Assembly: GCF_014651055.1 (NCBI RefSeq)
Contig: NZ_BMWD01000020.1
Location: forward strand, 111,491 to 175,490
Origin: Streptomyces fructofermentans
Lineage (GTDB): Bacteria; Actinomycetota; Actinomycetes; Streptomycetales; Streptomycetaceae
Direction of reading: 5' to 3'
Length of the DNA stretch: 64,000 nt
Positions 1-8,488 of the stretch are shown one piece after another (the first letter of the stretch is position 1; each line of letters opens with the position of its first letter). The notes beneath the pieces are model-generated. The model ran no database searches, had not been told where the DNA came from, and was given only the letters and a program-made list of their open reading frames with translations. The position numbers and the translations under genes are program-made.

Positions 1-4
1 CCCG

Positions 5-547
5 TCACAGGTAGGGGCCGCCCGAACGGCCGCCCGTTCTCGGGTCGATCTCCTCCTCGCCGCCGCCGATACCCGGCGGAAGGGCCCTGCGCATCGACTC
101 CAACTGGGCGCGGGCCGCCATCTGCTGGGCGAACAGCGTGGTCTGGATCCCGTGGAAGAGGCCCTCCAGCCAGCCCACCAACTGGGCCTGCGCGATCCGC
201 AGTTCCGCGTCGGACGGGATTCCCTCGTCGGTGAACGGCAGCGAGAGCCGCTCCAGTTCGTCGACGAGGTCGGGGGCGAGACCGTCCTCCAGTTCCTTCA
301 CGGAGCTGGCGTGGATCTCCTTGAGCCTGACCCGGCTCGCCTCGTCCAGGGGTGCGGCACGCACCTCCTCCAGCAACTGCTTGATCATGCTCCCGATGCG
401 CATGACCTTGGCGGGCTGCTCCACCATCTCCGTCACCGGGACCTCACGGGAGTCCTCGTCTCCTCCGCCGCCGAGAGCCATCCCGTCCTGGCCCACGACC
501 AGGATCTGGGGGTTCTCCGGCGACCTTTCGTTCCTCGGCATCTCCAT
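5..547 (-). CDS. bpa: Bacterial proteasome activator Bpa/PafE (DUF2587)
   Basis: ATP-independent ring activator that opens the 20S proteasome gate. The 180-aa protein has the family's helical core (about residues 40-150, with segments RIGSMIKQLLEEV and QLVGWLEGLFHGIQT). It ends in GGPYL, which corresponds to the C-terminal GQYL-type (HbYX-like) tail that docks into proteasome alpha-subunit pockets. The N terminus is acidic and probably disordered. I chose the ATG that begins MEMPRNERS; an in-frame GTG 8 codons upstream (base 571) is possible but has no well-placed ribosome binding site. It is transcribed alone, leftwards. Family assignment is by recall; the proteasome genes are not in this window. 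Confidence 0.9.
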   Translation of the reverse strand: MEMPRNERSPENPQILVVGQDGMALGGGGDEDSREVPVTEMVEQPAKVMRIGSMIKQLLEEVRAAPLDEASRVRLKEIHASSVKELEDGLAPDLVDELERLSLPFTDEGIPSDAELRIAQAQLVGWLEGLFHGIQTTLFAQQMAARAQLESMRRALPPGIGGGEEEIDPRTGGRSGGPYL

Positions 548-730
548 GCCGCCATTCTCTCGCACCCGCACACTCCATCACCTTCGCGCCCCCTCCCGGG
601 GGTGATCCACCATGTCCGCGGGCCCGCCCCGCGCCCGCGCCGCCCCGTACCGGGATGCCGTCGGGGCGACCCCGTGTGAGGCTGATCGCGCTGATCGTGT
701 TTCCTCCGCACCGGGAGGGGGGTCACCGAC

Positions 731-1171
731 GTGGCTCCACGGCTCCGCCCCCTGCAGGTCGCCGGCCTGCTGCTGGTCCTGCTGGCAGGCCCGGCCCACC
801 CGTCGTACGCCGCCCCGGCCAGGCCCTCCGCCGCCGGGCACAGCGCCCTGGTCCGGCCCGAGCCCACCGAGTCACGGGCCGGCAGCCGGCCCGGTCAGGG
901 GCGCGAGCGCCCCGGCCGGGAGGCGCCCCCGACGGACGAGGACACCGCCCCGACTCACCCGGACGGCCCCGACGGGTCCGGCGAGGTCCCCGCGACGGCC
1001 GTCGCCGAACCCCCCGTGGACCTCGACCCCCGGCCCCCCGAGAAGGCCGCGGGACCCGAGGGCAACGGCTCGGAACCCGTCTTCCGGGTGCTGCCTCTCG
1101 GCAGCGGCCTGGTCCTCATCGGCCTGGGCCTCGGACTCGCGTTCCTCGGGCTGCGCGCCCGACGGCCCTGA
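731..1171 (+). CDS. Small exported protein with sorting-signal-like C terminus
   Basis: 146-aa protein with a cleavable-looking signal peptide (residues 1-27, ending PSYAAP). A Pro/Gly/Glu-rich low-complexity middle follows (about 28-110). The C-terminal hydrophobic helix GSGLVLIGLGLGLAFLGL is followed by RARRP. This hydrophobic stretch plus basic tail, preceded by LPLGS, resembles a degenerate cell-wall sorting signal, but the usual threonine of LPXTG/LAXTG is missing. GTG start chosen because GGGAGGGGGG lies about 8 nt upstream. Alternatively it is simply a type I membrane protein. No function assigned. Confidence 0.7.
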   Translation: MAPRLRPLQVAGLLLVLLAGPAHPSYAAPARPSAAGHSALVRPEPTESRAGSRPGQGRERPGREAPPTDEDTAPTHPDGPDGSGEVPATAVAEPPVDLDPRPPEKAAGPEGNGSEPVFRVLPLGSGLVLIGLGLGLAFLGLRARRP

Positions 1172-1190
1172 GCCCCGGCCGCCCGACCCG

Positions 1191-2171
1191 CTACGGGAGC
1201 GTGAGCAGCACCTTCCCGATGTGCCCGCTCTCCTCCAGGACCCGGTGCGCCGCGGCGGCCTCGCGCATCGGGATCTCCCGGTCCACCACCGGACGGACGT
1301 GCCCCGCGGCGATCAGCGGCCAGACGTGCTCCCGCACGGCCGCGACGATCTCCGCCTTCTCCCCGGCGGGGCGGGCCCGCAGCGAGGCCGCCGTGACGGC
1401 CGCGCGCTTGCCCAGCAGGGCGCCGATGTTGAGCTCGCCCTTGACGCCGCCCTGCATGCCGATGATCGCGAGCCGCCCGTTGACGGCGAGCGCCCTGACG
1501 TTGCGGTCCAGGTACTTGGCACCCATGTTGTCGAGGATGACGTCGGCGCCGGCCCCGTCGGTGGCGGCCCTGATCTCCTCGACGAAGTCCTGCTCGCGGT
1601 AGTTCACCAGGATGTCTGCGCCGAGCCCGGCGCAGAAGTCGAGCTTCTCCTTGCTGCCTGCGGTGACGGCGACCTTCGCGCCGACGGCCTTGGCCAGCTG
1701 GATCGCCATCGTGCCGATGCCGCTCGCCCCGCCGTGCACCAGGAGCGTCTCCCCGGGGCGCAGGTGGGCGATCATGAAGACGTTCGACCAGACCGTGCAG
1801 GCCACCTCGGGCAGCGCGGCCGCCCTGTCGATCGCCACTCCCTCGGGCACGGGCAGCAGCTGTCCGGCCGCCACGACCACCTTCTCGGCGTAGCCGCCGC
1901 CCGACAGCAGCGCGCACACCTCGTCACCGGCGGTCCACCCCGCGACACCGGGGCCGACGGCCGCGATGCGCCCGGAGCACTCCAGACCCGGGTACGGGGA
2001 GGCGCCGGGCGGCGGATCGTAGAAGCCCTGCCGCTGGAGGAGGTCGGCGCGGTTCACCGCGCTCGCCACCACCTCGACCAGCACTTCGCCCTCTCCGGGC
2101 ACGGGATCGGGCACCTCGTCCCAGACCAGCGCCTCGGGACCACCGGGTTCAGGAATCGTGATCGCTCGCAT
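1191..2171 (-). CDS. NAD(P)H quinone oxidoreductase (zinc-independent MDR family)
   Basis: 326-aa medium-chain dehydrogenase/reductase of the quinone oxidoreductase type, predicted to reduce quinones or other enones with NADPH. The N-terminal GroES-like domain (1-120, PEALVWDEVPDP, VNRADLLQRQGFY) and the nucleotide-binding motif VHGGASGIGTMAIQLAK (about 145-162) are clear. The catalytic-zinc ligands of alcohol dehydrogenases are absent. ATG start begins MRAITIPEPGG. It stands alone and leftward, with a hairpin just upstream at 2220-2252 separating it from the K+ channel gene. Physiological substrate unknown. Confidence 0.9.
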   Translation of the reverse strand: MRAITIPEPGGPEALVWDEVPDPVPGEGEVLVEVVASAVNRADLLQRQGFYDPPPGASPYPGLECSGRIAAVGPGVAGWTAGDEVCALLSGGGYAEKVVVAAGQLLPVPEGVAIDRAAALPEVACTVWSNVFMIAHLRPGETLLVHGGASGIGTMAIQLAKAVGAKVAVTAGSKEKLDFCAGLGADILVNYREQDFVEEIRAATDGAGADVILDNMGAKYLDRNVRALAVNGRLAIIGMQGGVKGELNIGALLGKRAAVTAASLRARPAGEKAEIVAAVREHVWPLIAAGHVRPVVDREIPMREAAAAHRVLEESGHIGKVLLTLP

Positions 2172-2219
2172 GCGGGCGAGGCTACTCCGGGTGGTCCGGG
2201 TCCTCCATCCGAACGAAAC

Positions 2220-2252
2220 GCCCCGGGGCCGGTCCGGACGGGACCCCGGGGC
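2220..2252. terminator. GC-rich hairpin after the moeA/K+-channel genes
   Basis: GCCCCGGGG (2220-2228) pairs perfectly with CCCCGGGGC (2244-2252). It lies about 40 nt past the stop of the channel gene on the minus strand and has no T-tract, which is common for Streptomyces terminators. Confidence 0.6.
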
Positions 2253-2290
2253 GGCACCCGCGGGACGCCGCGGCGTCCGTCGGCAACGGT

Positions 2291-3397
2291 TCAGTCCTGC
2301 GGCAGCGGCCTCATGTCGGGCGCGACCTGGGTGTGCGGGGTGACGCGCACGATGGTGATCAGACGGTCCATCAACTGGAGCTTCCCGACGGCCGGATCGT
2401 CGTACCCGAGGACGCGGTGCCCCCGTACGACGCTCACCACCAGGTCGTCGGTCTCGCGGACCCCCTTGCCCACCTCGGCCTTTATGACGGGCCGCTCGAC
2501 GATGTCGAGCCCGCTGCCCTGGTGGATGAGGTCCTCCATGACCATGCCGGCGCTGGGACTGAGCACGGACAGCCCGAGCAGCCGGCCCGCGGCGCTCGCG
2601 CTGGTGATGACGGCGTCGGCGCCGGACTGCTTCAGGAGGGGCGCGTTCTCCTCCTCGCGCACGGCGGCGACGATCTTCGCCTTGCGGTTGAGCTGCCGGG
2701 CCGTCAGCGCGACGAGCACGGCCGTGTCGTCCCGCTGGGTCGCGATGATGATCTGCCGGGCCTTCTGCACCTCGGCGCGGAGCAGAACGTCGCTGCGCGT
2801 GGCGTCGCCCAGGACGCCGGCGAACCCGTACGACGTCGCGGCCTCGATCACCTTCGAGCTGGGGTCGACGACGACGACCTGCTCCTTCTTCAGCCCCGTC
2901 GAGCACACGGTCTCGATCGCCGAGCGGCCCTTCGTGCCGAACCCGATGACAACGGTGTGCTCTCGCAAGGTGGCCCTCCAGCGGTTCAGTCGCCACTCCT
3001 CCCGGGTGCGCTCCGTGAGGACCTCGAGAGTCGTGCCGACCAGGATGATCAGGAAGAGCACGCGCAGTGGCGTGATCAGGAAGATGTTGGTCAGCCGAGC
3101 GCCGTCGCTGACCGGGGTGATGTCGCCGTAACCGGTCGTGGAGAGGGTGACGGTCGCGTAGTAGAAGCAGTCCAGGAGGTCCATGGACTGGTCGGAGTTG
3201 TCGGTGTAGCCGCCGCGGTCGGCGTAGACGATCAGCGCGGTCGCCACCAGCACCAGCAGGGCGATGACGACCCGCTTGGTGACCTGCCGCAGCGGGTGCT
3301 CCACCCGGCGGCGGGGCAACGCGATGCGCCGGGTGACGAGCCGTTCGTCCGCCTGCCGGGCGATCGCGTCCTGGCCGGGAAGTTTCACGTGAAACAC
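2291..3397 (-). CDS. Two-TM potassium channel with TrkA-N/RCK domain
   Basis: 368-aa ion channel of the plasma membrane. TM1 is about residues 42-60, then a pore helix and the K+ selectivity filter TTGYGD (about 87-92), then TM2 (about 108-125). A cytosolic RCK domain with a Rossmann TrkA-N fold follows (VVIGFGTKGRSAIETV, about 148-163) and then a TrkA-C-like region. This is the MthK-like layout, gated by ligand or nucleotide binding to the RCK ring. The GTG start overlaps the end of moeA by 13 nt, so translation may be coupled. The first codons (MFHVK) are the parS site itself. Function in K+ flux is inferred from the filter; ligand unknown. Confidence 0.92.
   Translation of the reverse strand: MFHVKLPGQDAIARQADERLVTRRIALPRRRVEHPLRQVTKRVVIALLVLVATALIVYADRGGYTDNSDQSMDLLDCFYYATVTLSTTGYGDITPVSDGARLTNIFLITPLRVLFLIILVGTTLEVLTERTREEWRLNRWRATLREHTVVIGFGTKGRSAIETVCSTGLKKEQVVVVDPSSKVIEAATSYGFAGVLGDATRSDVLLRAEVQKARQIIIATQRDDTAVLVALTARQLNRKAKIVAAVREEENAPLLKQSGADAVITSASAAGRLLGLSVLSPSAGMVMEDLIHQGSGLDIVERPVIKAEVGKGVRETDDLVVSVVRGHRVLGYDDPAVGKLQLMDRLITIVRVTPHTQVAPDMRPLPQD
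3382..3395. promoter_or_regulatory. parS: parS centromere-like ParB binding site (perfect)
   Basis: GTTTCACGTGAAAC is an exact 14-bp palindrome identical to the Streptomyces parS consensus bound by ParB for origin segregation. It is coding on the minus strand: it contains the moeA stop TGA (3385-3387) and codons 1-5 of the channel gene. Confidence 0.93.
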
Positions 3398-4743
3398 ACT
3401 CCGATCCCGGCCGCGGCCCAGGGCAGGTCGAGGATCTCGGCCTCCTGGCCGGGGCGCGCGCCACCGGGCGGGACGACCGCGAGCGCGTCGGCGGCCGCGA
3501 CACCCCGCAGCATGGCAGGACCGTTGTAGTGCAGCGGGACGGCCCGGTCGGCGCGCAGGACCACGGGTACGAGCCGGGTGTCGCGCGGGTGCCCGTGCAC
3601 GGTGTCCTGGAGCGGCAGTGTGTACGTCTCCGGGGCCGCGTGTCCGGCGAGGGTACGCAGCAGCGGCTCGGCCAGCGTGAGCAGGCCGGAGACGGCGGCC
3701 AGGGGGTTGCCCGGCAGTCCCACGAGGTGCTGCCTCTCACGGGTCCGGGCCAGGAGCATGGGATGGCCGGGACGTACTCCGACGCCGTTCACCAGCAGTT
3801 CGGCTCCGATGCGGCGCAGTGTGGGGTGCACATGGTCGACGGGGCCGGCCGCGGTGCCGCCGGTGGTGACGACGAGGTCGGCCCCGGAGTCCCGTACCGC
3901 GGTGTGGAGGGCTTCGGCGTCGTCACCGAGTCTGCGCACGGCGACGACGTCCGCGCCCAGGGCGCGCAGCCAGGACGGCAGCATCGGGCCGAGCGCGTCC
4001 CGGATGAGGCCCTCGCGCGGCAGCCCCCCGGTGAGCAACTCGTCCCCCAGGACGAGGACTTCCACGCGCGGCCGGGGAAACGCGGCGACGGTGTCGTATC
4101 CGGCGGCGGCGGCGAGTCCGAGCACGGCCGGGGTGACCAGCGTGCCGGAGGGCAGCAGGGGGTCGCCGGAACGGCACTCCTGGCCCCGGGGCCGGATGTC
4201 CTGGCCCGGCACGACCTCGCGGGTCGCGTGGAGCCGGTCCTTCTCGTCGATGCGGCCGTGCTCGCTGCGGATCACCGCGGTGACGTCGTGCGGAATCCGG
4301 GCACCGGTCGCGATGCGGACCGCCTCGCCGTCGGCGAGGGGCCGGGGTGCGGAGTGGCCAGCGAGCACACCCTCGGCACGGACGCCCCAGGGACCCGGTC
4401 CAGCGACCGCCCAGCCGTCCATCGCCGAGGTGTCGAACGAGGGGAGGTCCGTGAGGGCGTCGAGGGGGGCGGCGAGGACGAGCCCCAGCGCCGCGTCGAG
4501 CGGCACCGAGACGGCGGCGTCGGGTCCGCGGGGAGCCCGCGCGGCGACGGCCCGGGCCTCCCCCCAGGGTGTGGCGGCGTGGACGTGCTCCTCGCCGGCG
4601 CTCCCGGAGGTCGGCGGCTGCGCGGACCGGGGCACGCCGTGCGTTCCCGGGTGCTCGGACATCGGGGCGCCGCCTTCCTTGACCAGGGCGAGCGCCTCCT
4701 CGACGTCGAGGTCGACCTCCTCGTACTGCCCGGAGGCCGTCAT
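3385..4743 (-). CDS. moeA: Molybdopterin molybdenumtransferase MoeA
   Basis: 452-aa enzyme that inserts molybdate into adenylylated molybdopterin in the last step of Moco synthesis. Visible features: FDTSAMDGWAV and IATGARIPHDVTAVI (domains I/III), the MoCF-binding-like domain with VVTTGGTAAGPVDHVHPTLRRIGAE (about 265-295), and the LVGLPGNPLAAV motif (about 350). The first 60 residues form an acidic extension not needed for the core fold. The ATG overlaps the stop of the upstream MobA-like gene by 4 nt (ATGA), so the two are coupled. The stop codon lies within a parS site. Its pairing with MobA-like protein supports the pathway. Confidence 0.93.
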   Translation of the reverse strand: MTASGQYEEVDLDVEEALALVKEGGAPMSEHPGTHGVPRSAQPPTSGSAGEEHVHAATPWGEARAVAARAPRGPDAAVSVPLDAALGLVLAAPLDALTDLPSFDTSAMDGWAVAGPGPWGVRAEGVLAGHSAPRPLADGEAVRIATGARIPHDVTAVIRSEHGRIDEKDRLHATREVVPGQDIRPRGQECRSGDPLLPSGTLVTPAVLGLAAAAGYDTVAAFPRPRVEVLVLGDELLTGGLPREGLIRDALGPMLPSWLRALGADVVAVRRLGDDAEALHTAVRDSGADLVVTTGGTAAGPVDHVHPTLRRIGAELLVNGVGVRPGHPMLLARTRERQHLVGLPGNPLAAVSGLLTLAEPLLRTLAGHAAPETYTLPLQDTVHGHPRDTRLVPVVLRADRAVPLHYNGPAMLRGVAAADALAVVPPGGARPGQEAEILDLPWAAAGIGVCFT

Positions 4744-5801
4744 CCGGCGTCCGGCCGGGGTTCGGGGGCGCTGCCGCCGGGGCCCGTCCCGGCGGAGTCG
4801 GTACCACCCGGCACTGTGCCGGTACCGCCCGGAAGGGTGTCGGAGCCGCCCGGGACGGTTTCGGAGCCGGTGGCCGCGCCGGCGCCGGTCGCCGGGGCCG
4901 TGCCCGCGGGGGCCGGCGGTCCGGGGGAGGCCTTCGGGCCGTCCTCCTCGGCCGCCCAGCGCAGGGCGAGGGCGGTGGCCTTGCGGGCGGCCTCCGCGAC
5001 CGCTTCGGGTCCTCCCGCCGCCCGGGCCGCCGCGTAGCCGACGAGGAACGTCGTCAGCGGGGCCGCGGGCCGGGCCACGCCGTGTGCGGCGTCGCGGGCG
5101 AGGTCCAGCAGGATGCCGATGTCGACGTCCAGGTCGATGCCCAGTTCGTCCTTGACTGCGGTGATCCATTCATCCAACACGTGCCCATGCTCCCTGATAC
5201 GTGCCCGGGCGGCGGCGATGTCGTCCCAGGTGTCGCAGTCGAAGGACGCGACGGGGTCGGTGATGCGGGTCAGGTGGAGCGAGCCGGTGAGCCGCCGCAG
5301 CGGCAGACCGGTCAGTTCGCCGTGCTCGGCGCGCAGGGACGCCAGTCCGCGGCGCAGTGCCGAGGCACGGTAGGCGGCCACGAGCGGCTGGTCGCGGCCG
5401 TCGGCGTCGGTGGCCAGCACGCCGTCCGCGCCCTCCCGCTGAAGGACGGTCAGCAGCGCGCGCACCGTCTCCCCCGCCAGGAACGGCAGGTCGGCGGAGA
5501 GCACCACGACGGACTCGGCGGTGGTGAGCCGGAGCCCCGCGTCGAGCGCGGCCAGCGGTCCCCCGCCGGGCGGGTCCTCGCGGGCCCACACGACCGGGCG
5601 CGCGGTGGGCCGGGGCTCCGCGACGACCACGGTGGTGCCGGCCGTGGAACAGGCGGCCAGGACGCGGTCGAGGAGGGCGCGTCCGCCCACGCGCACGCCG
5701 GGCTTGTCGGCTCCGCCGAGCCGGCGGGCGGCACCGCCCGCCAGCACGACGGCGTCATGGCCGTCCGTGCCGGGCGCGTTGGGGGACTCGTACGCGGTCA
5801 C
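4740..5801 (-). CDS. MobA-like NTP transferase fused to a DUF6457-type domain
   Basis: 353-aa protein in three parts. Residues about 12-185 are a nucleotidyltransferase with AVVLAGGAARRLGGADKP (the LAGGxSxRxGxxK signature; Arg-Leu-Gly-Gly here) and the SADLPF metal-binding motif, as in MobA, which makes molybdopterin guanine dinucleotide. About 195-280 is a helical DUF6457-like domain (VLDEWITAVKDELGIDLDVD). The last about 70 residues are Gly/Pro/Thr repeats (TVPGGTD-like), probably disordered. A GTG start at 5801 was preferred; an in-frame GTG at 5846 exists. Its TGA overlaps the moeA start. GTP versus CTP use cannot be decided from sequence. Confidence 0.82.
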   Translation of the reverse strand: MTAYESPNAPGTDGHDAVVLAGGAARRLGGADKPGVRVGGRALLDRVLAACSTAGTTVVVAEPRPTARPVVWAREDPPGGGPLAALDAGLRLTTAESVVVLSADLPFLAGETVRALLTVLQREGADGVLATDADGRDQPLVAAYRASALRRGLASLRAEHGELTGLPLRRLTGSLHLTRITDPVASFDCDTWDDIAAARARIREHGHVLDEWITAVKDELGIDLDVDIGILLDLARDAAHGVARPAAPLTTFLVGYAAARAAGGPEAVAEAARKATALALRWAAEEDGPKASPGPPAPAGTAPATGAGAATGSETVPGGSDTLPGGTGTVPGGTDSAGTGPGGSAPEPRPDAG

Positions 5802-5832
5802 CCCACGAGTATGAGTGTCCCGTGGATCATTT

Positions 5833-5865
5833 CCACCCCCGCGCACAGCATGTGGACGGGGGTGG
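5833..5865. terminator. Hairpin downstream of the bkd operon
   Basis: CCACCCCCG (5833-5841) pairs with CGGGGGTGG (5857-5865) around a 15-nt loop, just beyond the E2 gene stop at 5892 (minus strand) and upstream of the mobA-like gene. Confidence 0.55.
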
Positions 5866-5891
5866 GGACGAGGCCCCGGGGGGCCGAGTGG

Positions 5892-7484
5892 CTACAAGGT
5901 CCGCAGCAGCACCGCCGGTTGCTCCACGCAGTCCGCCACATACCGCAGGAAACCGCCCGCCGTGCCGCCGTCGCACACCCGGTGGTCGAAGGTGAGCGAG
6001 AGCTGCACGACCTGCCGCACCGCCAGCTCGCCCTCGTGCACCCAGGGCTTGGGGATGATCCGGCCGACACCGAGCATCGCCGCCTCGGGGTGGTTCACGA
6101 TCGGGGTGGAACCGTCGACGCCGAACACCCCGTAGTTGTTCAACGTGAAGGTCCCGCCGGTGAGTTCGGCCGGGGTGAGCGTGCCGGTCCTGGCCGACTC
6201 GGTGAGCCGGGCGAACTCCGCGCCCAGCGACTCCGCGCCCCGTGCGTGCGCGTCCTTCACCACCGGAACCACGAGCCCGCGCTCGGTCTGGGCGGCGAAC
6301 CCGAGGTGCACCGCGTCCAGCCGGACGATCTCGCGGGCCTCCGTGTCGACCGTCGAGTTGAGCTCGGGATACCGGGCAAGCGCCGCGGTGCAGATCCTGG
6401 CCAGCAGCGCGATCAGGGAGATCTTCGGTCCCCCGGCCGCGTTCATCGCCGTGCGCGCCCGCATCAGTTCCGTGGCGTCGGCGTCCACCCAGCAGGTCGC
6501 GTCCGGGATCTCGCGCCGGCTGCGGGAGAGCTTGTCGGCGACGGCGCCCCGGACACCCTTCAGCGGGACGCGGGTGACGCCCGGGGCGGCGGCCGCCCGG
6601 CCTTCCGGAAGGGGCGTGTCCTGCGCCGCGGCCCCGGGCACGCCCGCGGGGGCGGCCGCGGAGCGCAGCGCCCGCTCCACGTCGGCGCGCAGGATCAGGC
6701 CCTCGGGGCCGGAGCCGGCGAGGTCCCGCAGGTCCAGTCCGTTCTCCCGGGCGAGCCTGCGCACGAGCGGCGAGATCACCGGCACGGGACCGTCCGTCCC
6801 GCGACCGGCACCGTCCACGGTGCCGGGTGCCGTGCCGTTCGCGGTGCCGGGTGCCGTGCCGTTCGCGGTGCCGGGTGCCGTGCCGTTCGCGGTGCCGGGT
6901 GCCGTGCCGGTCGCGGTGCCGGGTGCCGTGCCGGTCGCGGTGCCGGGTGCCGTGCCGGTCGCGGTGCCGGGTGCGCCCGCCGAAACCAGGGTGCCGGGAG
7001 CGGAGGCCGCGCGGGCCGCGCCGGTCCCGGGGTGCGCCCCGCCCGGACCGGTGGGCGCCGCGCTGTGCGGGCCGCCCGGTGCGGGCCTGACCGCGCCCGC
7101 CCCTGTCTCGGGCGGACGGACCCTGCGGCGCCGCGCCGGGGCCGCCTGCGTGCCGTATCCCACCAGCACGTTCCCGGAGCCCTCGGCGTCGCCTTCGGGA
7201 GCCGGGGTGCCGTCGGCGAGCGGTGCGCCGGAGGCGGGCGCGCCCACCGCGACCGTCAGCAGCGGCGCGCCGACGGGCAGTTCCGTGCCCTCGTCCCCGT
7301 AGCGGGCCGTGACCACGCCGCCGTACGGGCAGGGCACCTCCACCATCGCCTTGGCGGTCTCGACCTCGACGACGGGCTGGTCGACGGCGACGACGTCGCC
7401 GACCTGGACCAGCCAGCGGACGATCTCGGCCTCCGTGAGCCCTTCCCCGAGGTCGGGAAGCTTGAATTCGAGGACCTGGGCCAT
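5892..7484 (-). CDS. bkdC: Branched-chain 2-oxoacid dehydrogenase E2 (dihydrolipoyl acyltransferase)
   Basis: 530-aa core subunit that carries acyl groups on lipoate and transfers them to CoA. The lipoyl domain (1-78) has the modified Lys45 in ETAKAMV. A long Ala/Pro/Gly/Thr linker (about 95-235) contains an 8-residue repeat encoded by 24-bp DNA repeats. The peripheral-subunit-binding domain is about 240-275 (ISPLVRRLARENGLDL). The catalytic domain (about 300-530) ends with the active-site motif FDHRVCDGG. The start overlaps the E1beta stop (TGATG). Together with E1alpha and E1beta it makes branched acyl-CoA primers for fatty acid synthesis from Val, Leu and Ile. No E3 gene is adjacent. Confidence 0.92.
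   Translation of the reverse strand: MAQVLEFKLPDLGEGLTEAEIVRWLVQVGDVVAVDQPVVEVETAKAMVEVPCPYGGVVTARYGDEGTELPVGAPLLTVAVGAPASGAPLADGTPAPEGDAEGSGNVLVGYGTQAAPARRRRVRPPETGAGAVRPAPGGPHSAAPTGPGGAHPGTGAARAASAPGTLVSAGAPGTATGTAPGTATGTAPGTATGTAPGTANGTAPGTANGTAPGTANGTAPGTVDGAGRGTDGPVPVISPLVRRLARENGLDLRDLAGSGPEGLILRADVERALRSAAAPAGVPGAAAQDTPLPEGRAAAAPGVTRVPLKGVRGAVADKLSRSRREIPDATCWVDADATELMRARTAMNAAGGPKISLIALLARICTAALARYPELNSTVDTEAREIVRLDAVHLGFAAQTERGLVVPVVKDAHARGAESLGAEFARLTESARTGTLTPAELTGGTFTLNNYGVFGVDGSTPIVNHPEAAMLGVGRIIPKPWVHEGELAVRQVVQLSLTFDHRVCDGGTAGGFLRYVADCVEQPAVLLRTL
6820..6975 (-). repeat. 24-bp tandem repeat in the E2 linker
   Basis: Six full 24-bp copies (starts 6820, 6844, 6868, 6892, 6916, 6940) plus a partial seventh encode a Thr/Ala/Pro/Gly linker. 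Copies 1-3 carry TTC and copies 4-6 GTC at one codon (Asn versus Thr on the coding strand), so the array has two sub-families. Confidence 0.95.
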
Positions 7485-8488
7485 CAGCTCCGCGCCTCCC
7501 ACTGCAGACGCGCCACCGCGTCCAGGATCCGGTCCACGCCGGGCAGATGGTGCCGCTCCAGCATCGGCGGCGGGTAAGGGATGTCGAACCCGGCCACACG
7601 CAGCACGGGCGCCTCCAGGTGGTGGAAGCAGCGCTCGGTGACCCGCGCGGCGATCTCGCCGCCCGGTCCGCCGAAGCTCCCCGACTCGTGCACCACGACC
7701 GCGCGGCCGGTGCGCCGCACCGACGCGGAGACCGTCTCGTCGTCGAACGGCACCAGGGAGCGCAGGTCGACGACCTCCAGGTCCCAGCCCTCGGCCCGGG
7801 CGGCCTCGGCCGCCTCCAGGCAGACGGGCACGGACGGGCCGTACGTGATGAGCGTGGCGCTGCGTCCGCGGCGCCGGACGACCGCGCGGCCGATCGGCTC
7901 CACGGCCTGCGGCTCGTCGGGGTTCCACGCGTCCTTCGACCAGTACAGGCGCTTGGGTTCGAGGACGACGACCGGGTCGTCGGAGGCGATGGCGGCCCGC
8001 AGCAGTCCGTACGCGTCGGCGACCGTCGCGGGCGTCACGACGTGCAGCCCCGGGGTCGCGATGTAGTACGCCTCGGAGGAGTCGCTGTGGTGCTCGACGC
8101 CGCCGATGCCGCCGCCGTACGGAACCCGCACGGTGATCGGCAGGGGCATCGCGCCGCGGGTGCGGTTGCGCCAGCGCGCCACGTGCGAGATGAGCTGCTC
8201 GAACGCGGGGTACGCGAAGGCGTCGAACTGCATCTCCACGACCGGCCGCAGCCCGTACATCGCCATGCCGACCGCCGTGCCGAGGATTCCCGCCTCGGCG
8301 AGCGGGGTGTCCGTGACGCGGTCCTCGCCGAACTCCTTGACGAGCCCGTCGGTGACCCGGAAGACACCGCCCAGGGCGCCGACGTCCTCGCCCATGACGT
8401 GCACGGTCGGGTCCTCGGCCATCGCGTCGCGCAGGGCGCGCCCGAAGGCCTGCGCCATGGTGGCGGGCTTCACCGCGACGGTGGTCAT
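7484..8488 (-). CDS. bkdB: Branched-chain 2-oxoacid dehydrogenase E1 beta subunit
   Basis: 334-aa transketolase-like beta subunit of the thiamine-diphosphate E1 component. Seen: MAQAFGRALRDAMAEDP, VMGEDVGALGGVFRVTDGL (ThDP-activating Glu region, about 32-50), DTPLAEAGILGTAVGMA, the RVPYGGGIGGVEHHSDSSE loop (about 123-141), and the C-terminal domain with VDLRSLVPFD (about 245-254). It overlaps E1alpha upstream by 4 nt (ATGA) and E2 downstream by 1 nt, giving a tight three-gene operon with equimolar translation expected. Confidence 0.93.
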   Translation of the reverse strand: MTTVAVKPATMAQAFGRALRDAMAEDPTVHVMGEDVGALGGVFRVTDGLVKEFGEDRVTDTPLAEAGILGTAVGMAMYGLRPVVEMQFDAFAYPAFEQLISHVARWRNRTRGAMPLPITVRVPYGGGIGGVEHHSDSSEAYYIATPGLHVVTPATVADAYGLLRAAIASDDPVVVLEPKRLYWSKDAWNPDEPQAVEPIGRAVVRRRGRSATLITYGPSVPVCLEAAEAARAEGWDLEVVDLRSLVPFDDETVSASVRRTGRAVVVHESGSFGGPGGEIAARVTERCFHHLEAPVLRVAGFDIPYPPPMLERHHLPGVDRILDAVARLQWEARS

